A DNA stretch of 18,434 bases from Mageeibacillus sp. UBA4314 (GCA_002394605.1 DGUI01000015.1:1-18434); one strand, 5' to 3'; counted from the first letter of the stretch, positions 7,323-14,497 are shown. Notes: generated by a model not told the origin, from the sequence alone. A program made the numbers and translations.

Positions 7323-7356
7323 AGTCATACATTCGACAACAACACATCTTTCTCAT
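7279..7356 (-). CDS. Cysteine-rich leader peptide upstream of mccB (25 aa)
   Basis: A 25-codon ORF, ATG at 7356 and TGA at 7279, behind AAAGGA nine bases before the ATG. It begins MRKMCCCRMYDFRAMD and ends GVCRC. Three consecutive TGT Cys codons (5-7) plus Cys at 23 and 25 make one fifth of the peptide cysteine. The block CCRM and the terminal Arg-Cys-stop match the metQ leader. It starts roughly 40 nt after the -10 of a perfect promoter and precedes an attenuator. Inference: a ribosome slowed at the Cys codons during cysteine shortage lets the antiterminator form and switches on cysteine synthesis. It is too short for usual gene callers. Confidence 0.85.
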   Translation of the reverse strand: MRKMCCCRMYDFRAMDRFSPGVCRC

Positions 7357-7398
7357 GGTAAACCGTCCTTTGCTTACGTTTTTGTTGATCTGCGTGAG

Positions 7399-7432
7399 AT
7401 TATATTGCTATTTACCTACTATGTCAATAGGT
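7399..7432 (-). promoter_or_regulatory. Promoter and operator of mccB-mccA-metN-metI
   Basis: A perfect consensus promoter on the minus strand: TTGACA (plus 7422-7427), 17 nt, TATAAT (plus 7399-7404). The -35 lies within the dyad ACCTACTATGTCAATAGGT (7414-7432), identical over 19 bp to the one at the metQ promoter. A promoter this strong needs repression, consistent with both an operator and a downstream attenuator. The operator also sits just upstream of the Rrf2 gene's own promoter. Confidence 0.88.
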
Positions 7433-7455
7433 TTTCAGGAATTTGTCTTTTGGAG

Positions 7456-7461
7456 TATAAT
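7456..7461 (+). promoter_or_regulatory. -10 element of the Rrf2 regulator gene
   Basis: TATAAT at 7456-7461 is followed by GGGAGG (7475-7480) and the ATG at 7489. No good -35 is visible at 17 nt (TTTCAG, 7433-7438), so the promoter may be weak. The shared operator ends at 7432, next to the -35 position, which fits autoregulation. Confidence 0.55.
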
Positions 7462-7488
7462 GTTGATAAAAAACGGGAGGTATTCCCC

Positions 7489-7884
7489 ATGATCTCCACC
7501 AGAGGAAGATATGCACTCAGGGTCATGATCGACCTTGCCCAAAACGATACCGGTACCTATATACCGCTTAAGGACATTGCGCAGCGCCAGGACATCTCCA
7601 AGAAATACCTGGAGATAATCGTAAGGGATCTCGTTGCCGGCGGAATGATCACGGGCGCGAGCGGCAAAGGCGGCGGCTACATGCTCGCAAAGCAGCCTGA
7701 CAAGTACATGGTCGGTGAGATATTGGAACTCATGGAGGGTACGTTATCCTCCGTCGCTTGCCTGGCAGACAAGAACTATAAGTGTGACCGCAGAAGGAAG
7801 TGCAAGACCCTCCCCATGTGGAAGGAATTCGACCATATGGTCCACGACTTCTTCTATTCGAAAAAACTCTCCGATCTTCTCTGA
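7489..7884 (+). CDS. Rrf2 family transcriptional regulator (IscR/CymR-like)
   Basis: 131 residues from the ATG at 7489, which has GGGAGG eight bases upstream; the open frame continues upstream to 7252, but that part runs through the opposite-strand leader. MISTRGRYALRVMIDLA is the classical Rrf2 start, followed by a winged helix (KDIAQRQDISKKYLEIIVRDL, then GKGGGYMLA as the wing). Three cysteines spaced C-x7-C-x5-C in the region ACLADKNYKCDRRRKCKTL resemble the iron-sulfur ligands of IscR-type members, so an Fe-S cofactor is possible. It is divergent from mccB across a dyad also found at metQ, which makes it the likely regulator of both units, in the manner of CymR, the cysteine regulator of Bacillus. 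That target assignment is inference. Confidence 0.9.
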   Translation: MISTRGRYALRVMIDLAQNDTGTYIPLKDIAQRQDISKKYLEIIVRDLVAGGMITGASGKGGGYMLAKQPDKYMVGEILELMEGTLSSVACLADKNYKCDRRRKCKTLPMWKEFDHMVHDFFYSKKLSDLL

Positions 7885-7890
7885 ACGGCT

Positions 7891-7919
7891 TTCCCAACCG
7901 TTGTCCGGGATGTTATAAT
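7891..7919 (+). promoter_or_regulatory. Probable promoter of the diguanylate cyclase operon
   Basis: TTCCCA (7891-7896; four of six match TTGACA), 17 nt, TATAAT (7914-7919). It lies just after the Rrf2 stop codon, about 60 nt before the gene. Confidence 0.6.
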
Positions 7920-7978
7920 GAACGTATATAAGGCATGCCCTGTGGCAAACAACTGATGACCGCGTCTTGAGGTGGATT

Positions 7979-9052
7979 ATGGCTGTTACCGAGTATATCA
8001 TTCAGAATTGGGCATTGCTCCTCGTTCTTCTGGGATTTGCAGTATCGCTCATATCGACAGTCTTTCTTGAGAAGAAAGTCATCTTCCGTATGTATGCGCT
8101 GATCGCCGAGATGCTGCTCCTGTCCATCCTTGTATATGTGGAATTCCATCTTACGGGGCAGCCTGACATCAGTTCAGTTCGAAGCATCCTTATTGCAGTA
8201 AGATACAGTGCCACTCCTCTCATCATCGCTCAGGTCATCTTTACGATCACCAAACCTCAGAAGTGGTATATCTTCGTTCCGGCAATACTGCTGACAGTGA
8301 TCGACTTCATATCGATACCTACCGGCATAGTATTTTGCATCGACGACTCAGGTGCGATGCTGCGCGGTCCGCTCGGACTTCTGCCCTACATAATGGTCGG
8401 GATATACTGCGCACTATTGGTCTTGCTCATGATCCGCAACAGTTCCAGACAATCGGCCGAGATAATCCCCATCGTTTATTTCTGCTTTGCGTTCCTGACC
8501 GGCATCATCATGCCGTTCATCATCGGCAAGGAATACGCACAGCTGTTCTGCACCACGCTTGCCATCTCGGTGTTCGTTTATTATGTCTTCCTGATCCTGC
8601 GTGTCACCAAGAAGGATCCTCTCACAGGTCTTCTCAACCGTCAGGCATATTACTCCGACATCGCAAACGAACCTGAAGAGATAACGGCGCTCGTATCGAT
8701 CGACATGAACGGACTTAAGATAATCAATGATACGGAAGGCCATACGGCAGGAGATACTGCGATCTCTACGATCGCCAATTGCTTTCGCCGTGCCGCCAAA
8801 CGCAATCAGATGGTCTACAGGGTCGGCGGTGACGAGTTCGTTATCGTATGCCGCAAGGCCACGGAAGATGATGTCATCGCTCTTACCGGGCGGATCCATG
8901 AGCATGTCAATGCCACAAGATACAGCTGCTCTGTGGGATACAGCTTCTCCCCTGACGGCAGGAAGTCCATCGACGAGCTCCTCAGGGAATCAGATGCAAA
9001 CATGTATGCGGAGAAGCAGCTTTACTACGAATCCAATAACAAAGAGGTATAA
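7979..9052 (+). CDS. Membrane-bound diguanylate cyclase (GGDEF domain)
   Basis: 357 residues from the ATG at 7979, preceded closely by GAGGTGG; a TTG at 7967 has no ribosome site. About the first 205 residues are hydrophobic with seven or so membrane helices, like the 7TM sensor regions of bacterial signalling proteins. The GGDEF domain starts at DPLTGLLNR (about 213), and RVGGDEFVI (about 280) is the intact active site, so it should make cyclic di-GMP from two GTP. The inhibitory I-site RxxD five residues before GGDEF reads KRNQ, so product inhibition there is unlikely. The lipoprotein gene follows 7 nt later. Confidence 0.9.
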   Translation: MAVTEYIIQNWALLLVLLGFAVSLISTVFLEKKVIFRMYALIAEMLLLSILVYVEFHLTGQPDISSVRSILIAVRYSATPLIIAQVIFTITKPQKWYIFVPAILLTVIDFISIPTGIVFCIDDSGAMLRGPLGLLPYIMVGIYCALLVLLMIRNSSRQSAEIIPIVYFCFAFLTGIIMPFIIGKEYAQLFCTTLAISVFVYYVFLILRVTKKDPLTGLLNRQAYYSDIANEPEEITALVSIDMNGLKIINDTEGHTAGDTAISTIANCFRRAAKRNQMVYRVGGDEFVIVCRKATEDDVIALTGRIHEHVNATRYSCSVGYSFSPDGRKSIDELLRESDANMYAEKQLYYESNNKEV

Positions 9053-9059
9053 TGTAACA

Positions 9060-9722
9060 ATGTTACACTCAAGATCAGGAACGGTACTTATCACCTGCGC
9101 GCTCATGGGTTCTGTCATGATGAGCGGATGCTCGCTCCTTTCGGGGGGCGGGGGCAAGTCCTTCGGGGGCAACAGGGATCATTCCGATGTTTACGCGAGT
9201 GCAGAAGAATACTGCAATTACTGGTATGGTCCGTGTGAGGAAGTCAGTTCTCACACAAAAGAGCGCTATGACGGTTCAGAAGTGACCGTACATGAGATGA
9301 GGGATCTGGAATTCGGATTCGTATACACTGCCACAGAAGTCAAGAGCGGTTATTACCTGGGAGAATCCGATTTTGCAAACTACTACATCGACGAGTTCAT
9401 CAAGAGCCCCAAGCTCGAAGGCATTGCAGGAGAGTACGGTCTTGAATTTGTGAACTACGGGAAAGACAGTCCGTCGACCGGACCTGCCTTCCGCATCAAT
9501 ACTGACCGTGAGCTTTCTGCAGAGGATAACAAAAAGATACTTGATATGGTCATCGGGGCGCTGGACTCGTTCGACTCTGAGAGGAAAGTGTTCAACAAGC
9601 CCCATGACAATATCAGCGTAATAGTTTCGGTATGGTCAGCTCCCTGGGAGCACGATAACAAGACCGGAGCCCGCTATCACGTTGAGAAGACCTATTTCGG
9701 TGATAACTATCAGGAGCAGTGA
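9060..9722 (+). CDS. Lipoprotein of unknown function
   Basis: 220 residues from the ATG at 9060; the frame is open upstream, but that part overlaps the cyclase gene. The start MLHSRSGTVLITCALMGSVM leads into a lipobox with the lipidated cysteine at 24 (SGC), then a Gly/Ser-rich tether. The mature part is soluble, acidic and rich in aromatics (YASAEEYCNYWYGPCEEV, ESDFANYYIDEF), and I recognise no family. The start is 7 nt after the cyclase stop, so the two are likely cotranscribed; a sensing or output role at the cell surface is only a guess. It ends 4 nt from the convergent aldo/keto reductase gene with no terminator visible between. Confidence 0.75.
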   Translation: MLHSRSGTVLITCALMGSVMMSGCSLLSGGGGKSFGGNRDHSDVYASAEEYCNYWYGPCEEVSSHTKERYDGSEVTVHEMRDLEFGFVYTATEVKSGYYLGESDFANYYIDEFIKSPKLEGIAGEYGLEFVNYGKDSPSTGPAFRINTDRELSAEDNKKILDMVIGALDSFDSERKVFNKPHDNISVIVSVWSAPWEHDNKTGARYHVEKTYFGDNYQEQ

Positions 9723-9726
9723 GCTA

Positions 9727-10566
9727 TCATTTCTCAAACTGCGGATGCCACATGGCAAACTGGTCAAGCTGTTCGTCCGTCCTGTGATAGTACCTCTGAT
9801 CCTTATCGAGCCCTGAGATCTCATCCATCTCTTCATCCGTAAGCGTGAAGTCCAGGATATTCAGATTGTCCCTGATGTGAGCGGTATTCCTGCTTCCGGG
9901 GATAACGACAAATCCCATCTGCGTATGCCAGCGCAGTATTATCTGTGCAGAACTCTTGCCATACTTCTCTCCAAGCGCGGCGAACAAAGGCTCATTGATA
10001 AGTGACTTGTCTCCGTGTCCCAAAGGATACCAGCTCATGAGCCTGATATCATACTTATCAAGGATCTTGCGCAGCTCCTTCTGTGTGAAGTAAGGATGAG
10101 CCTCTACCTGGATGAACTGGGGGACGATCTCCCACTTTGTCTGAAGTTCATCAATGTATTTCCCTTCGAAATTCGAGATCCCGATACTCTTCGCCTTGCC
10201 TTCCCTGTATGCCTTCTCAAGCTGGCGGTATCCTGCAAGCCAGTTGCCTGCGGGCTGATGTATATAGAGAAGATCCACATAGTCAACGCCGAGCCTTGCC
10301 AAAGTCTCATCGACAGCATTGGAGTTCTCGTATTCACTAGGCCAGAGCTTTGTGGAGATGAATACTTCATCGCGGTTTATGCCGCTGGCCTTGATTCCTC
10401 TTCCGACGGCTCTCTCGTTGACATAGGCATTAGCCGTATCCACGAGCGAATAACCCATCTTAAGAGCTTCCCTCACGCTGTTCTCTGCATCTGCGGGAGC
10501 GAGCATGTAGGTACCGATACCTACTACGGGGCACTCCAGATTGTTATTAAGTGTTACATATTCCAT
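9727..10566 (-). CDS. Aldo/keto reductase
   Basis: 279 residues from the ATG at 10566, chosen because GGAGG stands eight bases before it; an in-frame ATG at 10581 overlaps the flavodoxin stop and has no ribosome site. The catalytic tetrad of the family is present: D43 and Y48 (DTANAYVNE), K73 (STKLW) and H103 (YIHQP). GISNFEGKYIDEL and the NADPH-binding IPGSRNTAHIRDN also fit. It would reduce aldehydes or ketones with NADPH in the cytoplasm; the substrate is unknown. It follows the flavodoxin gene and is divergent from a LysR gene. Confidence 0.93.
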   Translation of the reverse strand: MEYVTLNNNLECPVVGIGTYMLAPADAENSVREALKMGYSLVDTANAYVNERAVGRGIKASGINRDEVFISTKLWPSEYENSNAVDETLARLGVDYVDLLYIHQPAGNWLAGYRQLEKAYREGKAKSIGISNFEGKYIDELQTKWEIVPQFIQVEAHPYFTQKELRKILDKYDIRLMSWYPLGHGDKSLINEPLFAALGEKYGKSSAQIILRWHTQMGFVVIPGSRNTAHIRDNLNILDFTLTDEEMDEISGLDKDQRYYHRTDEQLDQFAMWHPQFEK

Positions 10567-10580
10567 TGCATATTCCTCCA

Positions 10581-11102
10581 TTACATCATTTCATTGGCAG
10601 TAAGCCACTTCATAATTGCATCTTTTGAATCTGCCGCTCTCGAACCTGTGATAGCAAGTCCCTTTCTGACTTCAGCGCCTTTTGCATACTTCCTGATATC
10701 ACGCTCGGAAGAACCCATTCCGCTCCCTTCATTCGTGCAGAAAGGAAGGATCGTCTTGCCGGAGAAATCATATCTCTCAAGGAAAGTTGCGACTACCATC
10801 GGTACAGTTCCCCAGTAGTTGGGATAGCCCAGCACGACGGTGTCGTACCCTTCAATGCTGTCAAGGTATGAATCAAGCTCCGGACGGGCGTTATCCCTCA
10901 GGTCCTTCTTCGCTTCATCTATACATGTCAGATATACGGGCGAATAAGGATCCCTCATCTCGATCTTAAATAGATCCGCATCGATCAGTTCCTTCGTAAG
11001 TCCTGCAGCGATCTCCGTATTGCCTACCTTCACATATCTCATCGCGCCTCCGAAATAGTTCTCATCAGCTCTTGAGAAAAAAGCTATCAGTGTACGTGCC
11101 AT
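10581..11102 (-). CDS. Flavodoxin family protein
   Basis: 173 residues. The start MARTLIAFFSRADENYFGG is the first strand and FMN-phosphate loop of the flavodoxin fold, somewhat altered from the standard SxTGNT. VVLGYPNYWGTVPM and ILPFCTNEGSGMGSSERDI are the other flavin-contacting loops seen in the NAD(P)H-dependent flavodoxin-like group. CGGAGG precedes the ATG. It is first in an operon with the aldo/keto reductase and divergent from the LysR gene. Likely a cytoplasmic FMN electron carrier or oxidoreductase; the partner is unknown. Confidence 0.88.
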   Translation of the reverse strand: MARTLIAFFSRADENYFGGAMRYVKVGNTEIAAGLTKELIDADLFKIEMRDPYSPVYLTCIDEAKKDLRDNARPELDSYLDSIEGYDTVVLGYPNYWGTVPMVVATFLERYDFSGKTILPFCTNEGSGMGSSERDIRKYAKGAEVRKGLAITGSRAADSKDAIMKWLTANEMM

Positions 11103-11164
11103 ATCAGTATCCTCCGTTCTTTGTGATCTGCTTTGCTCTTATGATCACATTATCGCCTGTTATC

Positions 11165-11195
11165 ATTGGCAAGTCCAATAGAAATACTGTATAAT
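11165..11195 (+). promoter_or_regulatory. LysR-type binding site and lysR promoter
   Basis: ATTGGCAAGTCCAAT (11165-11179) is a perfect dyad with a T-N11-A core, the classical LysR box. The lysR promoter overlaps it: TTGGCA (11166-11171; five of six) and TATAAT (11190-11195) with an 18-nt spacer. A second dyad, TGTGATC and GATCACA around 14 nt, lies nearer the flavodoxin gene in the same 127-bp gap. The arrangement fits an autorepressed LysR protein that activates the divergent flavodoxin operon. Confidence 0.7.
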
Positions 11196-11229
11196 TGATT
11201 AAAATTTTAAATAACGGCAGGTGCACCTC

Positions 11230-12117
11230 ATGAACACAAAACAGATAGATTACTGCATAGAACTTGCGCACACACTGAACTTCAGCAGGGCTGCGGAGAA
11301 CTGCTTTGTGAGCCAGCCGACATTCTCCTACCAGATCAGGCTCCTTGAGGAAGAAGTGGGATTTACGATCTTCGAGAGGAGCGGCAAAGGAGCCTCACTC
11401 ACACCTGCGGGAGAGCAGTTTACGGCATATCTTACCGGGATGCGCGAGGAGCTGAAGCGTGCGATAGAATCCGGGCAGAACTTTAGTTCCAGGTACACGG
11501 ATAATATCAGCATCTGTCTCATGGTAAGGCAGGCAGTGTATTTCCTGCCTGAAGCGATCAGGCTAAGTGAGAAGGAACTCCCGGGAGTTCAGATAACACC
11601 TGTATTCCAATATGAGAACGGGATAGAGACTTTCCTCAAGGGGAAGGCAGACATATTCTTCGCTCTTGAAGAGCAGACCAGGCACATCCCCGGGATCAAT
11701 GTGCATAAGCTCTTCGATTCCGGGATCTATCTCATCGCTGACAGGAACGATCCTCTTGCACAGAAGGAACTGATAACGGAGGAAGATCTTTACGGCAGGA
11801 CGCTCATGGTGGGAGGCGGATCGCCTCAGGCCCTGAGACAGGTGCAGCAGAGACTTATATCATCCGGGAAGATAGATTATTTCAACAGTCCTGATCATGA
11901 CAGCACTTATATAAATGTCGCATCAGGACGAGGGATCTGTCTGGCACCGGGCTTTCTCAATGACCACAGCGGGCTTTTGTCCTGGATACCTTTTGATTGC
12001 GAGGAGTGCTTCCACCTCGTACTGTGTACGCACAAGACGGACAACAGGAAGAGCGTGGGTCAGTTTATCAGGATCCTTCAGGATCTGTACGCCCAGGCTG
12101 TAGCATTTCCGTTTTGA
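11230..12117 (+). CDS. LysR family transcriptional regulator
   Basis: 295 residues from the ATG at 11230, with CAGGTG about seven bases upstream; a GTG three codons earlier is less likely. The N-terminal winged helix reads YCIELAHTLNFSRAAENCFV with QPTFSYQIRLLEEEVGFTIF as recognition helix and wing. From about residue 90 follows the periplasmic-binding-protein-like effector domain. It probably controls the divergent flavodoxin and aldo/keto reductase genes in response to an unknown small molecule or oxidant. Its 3' end overlaps the convergent Nudix gene by 50 bp. Confidence 0.93.
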   Translation: MNTKQIDYCIELAHTLNFSRAAENCFVSQPTFSYQIRLLEEEVGFTIFERSGKGASLTPAGEQFTAYLTGMREELKRAIESGQNFSSRYTDNISICLMVRQAVYFLPEAIRLSEKELPGVQITPVFQYENGIETFLKGKADIFFALEEQTRHIPGINVHKLFDSGIYLIADRNDPLAQKELITEEDLYGRTLMVGGGSPQALRQVQQRLISSGKIDYFNSPDHDSTYINVASGRGICLAPGFLNDHSGLLSWIPFDCEECFHLVLCTHKTDNRKSVGQFIRILQDLYAQAVAFPF

Positions 12118-12496
12118 GCCTGATGCACTTTGCAACTTCAATATCCGCAGGCAGCCAGTCAACGGTATCGATCTCATCTGCCATAAGCCACCTGGAGGCC
12201 TCGTGTTCCATAAGTCTTATACCGGAACCTGGCACGAGTTCTGCCCAGAAGCAGTCCATGGACAGGTGGAAATCAGGATAGTCGTACTCAACTGTCGTAA
12301 GAAGATCACCGACTGTTATGTCTGCATCAAGTTCCTCCCTGATCTCCCTGATGAGCGCGCTTTGGGGAGACTCGCCTTCCTCGATCTTCCCGCCGGGAAA
12401 TTCCCATCCGTCCTTATAGTCACCGTATCCCCGCTGTGTAGCGAAGATCCTGTTCCCGTCACGTATTATTGCAGCTGCGACTCTTACTGTCTTCAT
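12068..12496 (-). CDS. Nudix (MutT-like) hydrolase
   Basis: 142 residues. The Nudix box runs from G36 (GKIEEGE) to the REIREELDA segment (50-58), with the catalytic glutamates in place; the usual glycine near its end is Asp. The start MKTVRVAAAIIRDGNRIFAT and TQRGYGDYKDGWEFPGG resemble the 8-oxo-dGTP diphosphatase MutT, which cleans oxidised nucleotides. The gene overlaps the upstream membrane protein gene by 4 nt (ATGA), so the two are translationally coupled. It overlaps the convergent lysR gene by 50 bp at the 3' ends. Confidence 0.92.
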   Translation of the reverse strand: MKTVRVAAAIIRDGNRIFATQRGYGDYKDGWEFPGGKIEEGESPQSALIREIREELDADITVGDLLTTVEYDYPDFHLSMDCFWAELVPGSGIRLMEHEASRWLMADEIDTVDWLPADIEVAKCIRLKTEMLQPGRTDPEGS

Positions 12497-13395
12497 TTCC
12501 TCTCCCCGATCGCATCAAGAACGCCTTTGACGTATGCTCTCGTCAGTTTGTCCACCGGGACATCATATTTCTCCGACATCAGATAAAAGATGTCCAGCGG
12601 CACCGTCAGTTCCTCCCTGGAACAGTGCGCACCGATATAACGTCCCAGCCCGAAAGCTTCGACCAGGAGCTCAGAAGGTTCCAGATCACTGCTCCACATC
12701 CCTGAGATGCGCTTCCAGCTAAGCTTCGCGTGTTTATTGTGTATGATCCTCATAATGGCAGCCACGGTAAACCCGATGCCCATCATCAGCAGGAATGATA
12801 TCCATGCAGGCCAGAATGTCTGCGTCATGTAAAAGTCAGACCATCCGCCCCTGTCCTTCCCTATTACAACGACCATGACCGTATAGACGGCACTGTAGGC
12901 ACAATAAGGAATCATGGGGATAATGATCTCCTTAAGCTTTATTGCTATCCCCGTCTCCACGCACAGGAAAAGGATCACCGTGCATGCAGGCGTTACGACA
13001 TGAAGCCAGAAATTCGGACCTGCCATGCTCTTCATCCCCTGCGTCGGCAGTATCAGCACGAGCGAAGAGAACATGGTTACCGCAACGCATGTCGCGCCAG
13101 AATACTGGAAGAGGACTACCCAGCGGGGCAGTACGAATCTCTTCTTGCGGATGCCCTCCACCGCATAAGGGATCATGAATGCAGCGCCCGTTGCAGCGAG
13201 CAGGTTAGACAGGACCGTAAAATAATGTAGAGCGTTCTCCTCATCATCCGGTGTGGTATCGAGCATATAGAACACGGCGCCAAGGGTAAAGACAAAAACG
13301 ATCGTACCCGAGATCAGCGCTATGATGCTGCGCGTCTCTTCGAGTGCGATCAGGTATTTCTTCTGTGTCTTAGGCACGACCATTCTCCTTCTCAT
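12493..13395 (-). CDS. Six-helix membrane protein, Pr6Pr-like
   Basis: 300 residues. Six likely membrane helices within about 23-217, with HYFTVLSNLLAA and a histidine-containing WLHVVTPACTVILFL, resemble the Pr6Pr (FAR-17a/AIG1-like) family as I recall it; the function there is unknown. A soluble helical tail of about 80 residues follows. The start is uncertain: the ATG at 13395 has no ribosome site, whereas AAGGAG inside the reading frame sits seven bases before a GTG at 13377, which would give a slightly shorter protein. It lies directly after the terminator of the flavodoxin-lipoprotein operon and is coupled to the Nudix gene. Confidence 0.7.
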   Translation of the reverse strand: MRRRMVVPKTQKKYLIALEETRSIIALISGTIVFVFTLGAVFYMLDTTPDDEENALHYFTVLSNLLAATGAAFMIPYAVEGIRKKRFVLPRWVVLFQYSGATCVAVTMFSSLVLILPTQGMKSMAGPNFWLHVVTPACTVILFLCVETGIAIKLKEIIIPMIPYCAYSAVYTVMVVVIGKDRGGWSDFYMTQTFWPAWISFLLMMGIGFTVAAIMRIIHNKHAKLSWKRISGMWSSDLEPSELLVEAFGLGRYIGAHCSREELTVPLDIFYLMSEKYDVPVDKLTRAYVKGVLDAIGERK

Positions 13396-13402
13396 CCGGA
13401 AT

Positions 13403-13436
13403 AAAAAACCAGGATGACATTATTATATCACCCCGG
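13403..13436 (-). terminator. Terminator of the TetR-CMD-flavodoxin operon
   Basis: On the minus strand CCGGGGTGA (plus 13428-13436) pairs with TCATCCTGG (plus 13409-13417): nine pairs, two of them G-U, then TTTTTT. The 10-nt loop contains TATAAT (plus 13422-13427), which could also act as a -10 for the next gene, whose ATG is only a few bases beyond the T tract. Confidence 0.8.
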
Positions 13437-13451
13437 CTAATGATCATGTAA

Positions 13452-14111
13452 TCACTGCAGTCCTTCTATCCAGGATCTGACATCATCCTCCGATGCCCCG
13501 GCACCGAACCGCTGTCCGTCCAGCCAGTTGCCGCTTCCCGCATTATCTGCCAGATGCTTTCCGCTGCTGCCTATCCCGCTGCTTCCTGACGTACAGAACG
13601 GGATCATGGTAATGCCGTCGAAACTGTAACTCTCGACAAATGTATCCATGATGCGCGGCTCTTCTCCCCACCATATCGGATAACCGATGTAGATCGTCTT
13701 ATATCCTTCAAGTGAGACCTTACTGCTTCCGATCTCAGGCCTTGCGGAGGGGTCGTTCTGCTCCCTGGTCGCACGGCTGTCGGAATCGTTATAGTCAAGA
13801 TCAGCATCCGTGTAATCCTGTGCAGCCTTGATCTCATATATGTCCGCGCCTGTTATTGATGCGATCTTCTCAGCTACGCCCTTGGTGTTTCCCGTTTGCG
13901 AGAAATAAACAACTAGGACTCCGCCGTTCTCCTTATTGCTCTCTGCCGCGGATGATGAAGTATCTTCTGCAGATGTGTCTGTTGTTACAGCCTCAGATGA
14001 GACTGCTGACGAGACTGCTGACGAGACTGAAGCCTGAGCCGTTCCGCTGCTGCATGCAGCAAGTCCGAATCCCAGCATAGCCGTTAACAATACTGATATT
14101 ATCTTCTTCAT
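13452..14111 (-). CDS. Lipid-anchored flavodoxin
   Basis: 219 residues from the ATG at 14111, with AGGAGG nine bases upstream; the frame is open further upstream but without a ribosome site. MKKIISVLLTAMLGFGLAAC is a lipoprotein signal with the lipidated cysteine at 20. A Ser/Ala/Thr-rich linker of about 45 residues follows, encoded partly by 12-bp repeats, and then a flavodoxin domain (VLVVYFSQTGNTKGVAEKIA, with SQTGNTKG as FMN-phosphate loop; IGYPIWWGEEP and IPFCTSGSSGIGSSG as the other loops). It would sit on the outer face of the membrane, unusual for a flavodoxin. It is 20 nt after the CMD gene. Confidence 0.88.
   Translation of the reverse strand: MKKIISVLLTAMLGFGLAACSSGTAQASVSSAVSSAVSSEAVTTDTSAEDTSSSAAESNKENGGVLVVYFSQTGNTKGVAEKIASITGADIYEIKAAQDYTDADLDYNDSDSRATREQNDPSARPEIGSSKVSLEGYKTIYIGYPIWWGEEPRIMDTFVESYSFDGITMIPFCTSGSSGIGSSGKHLADNAGSGNWLDGQRFGAGASEDDVRSWIEGLQ
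13999..14029. repeat. 12-bp coding repeat in the lipoprotein linker
   Basis: GAGACTGCTGAC occurs at 13999-14010 and 14011-14022, with a partial third copy GAGACTG after it. Read on the minus strand it encodes the repeated SSAV of the tether, a place where slippage could change linker length without shifting frame. Confidence 0.85.
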
Positions 14112-14131
14112 TGTCTTATGCCTCCTGTTCT

Positions 14132-14455
14132 TCAATTCCATACTTCTTTTGCCATGCGGAATACAGCCCATCCCTTAGGCCATCCCGTGTACATGGTGGC
14201 GTGTGTTATGATCGCTGCGATCTCTTCTTTGGTGACCCCGTGAGCTTTCGCATTCTGAAGGTGATACATAAGGGATTGATCCGTGATGCCTGATGCCATC
14301 AGCGAGACTACCGTTATGATGCACCTCGTCTTAACATCGATCGCTTCATCATTCCATACTTCCCCGAAAAGCACATCATCATTAAGATGCGCGAACATCG
14401 GAGCAAACCCTCCGAGCTGTTCTCTTCCTGCTGTCTGTACTATTCTCTCTGCCAT
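14132..14455 (-). CDS. Carboxymuconolactone decarboxylase family protein
   Basis: 107 residues, the compact single-domain size. TRCIITVVSLMASG, HLQNAKAHGVTKEEIAAIIT and TGWPKGWAVFRMAKEVW are the conserved blocks of the gamma-carboxymuconolactone decarboxylase family. There is no CxxC pair, unlike the larger relative at 488-1036, so it is not an AhpD-type peroxidase. AGGAGG precedes the ATG. It stands between tetR and the flavodoxin lipoprotein in one operon; the pairing of this family with flavodoxin-like proteins suggests a redox stress role (inference). Confidence 0.9.
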   Translation of the reverse strand: MAERIVQTAGREQLGGFAPMFAHLNDDVLFGEVWNDEAIDVKTRCIITVVSLMASGITDQSLMYHLQNAKAHGVTKEEIAAIITHATMYTGWPKGWAVFRMAKEVWN

Positions 14456-14497
14456 ATCATTATCCTCCTGTTATTATTCCGTTCTGCCTTCCGCACT

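Noticed and set aside
7252..7488. 79-residue N-terminal extension of the Rrf2 protein
   Set aside because: The canonical family start and ribosome site are at 7489; the extension reads through the opposite-strand leader, promoter and operator.
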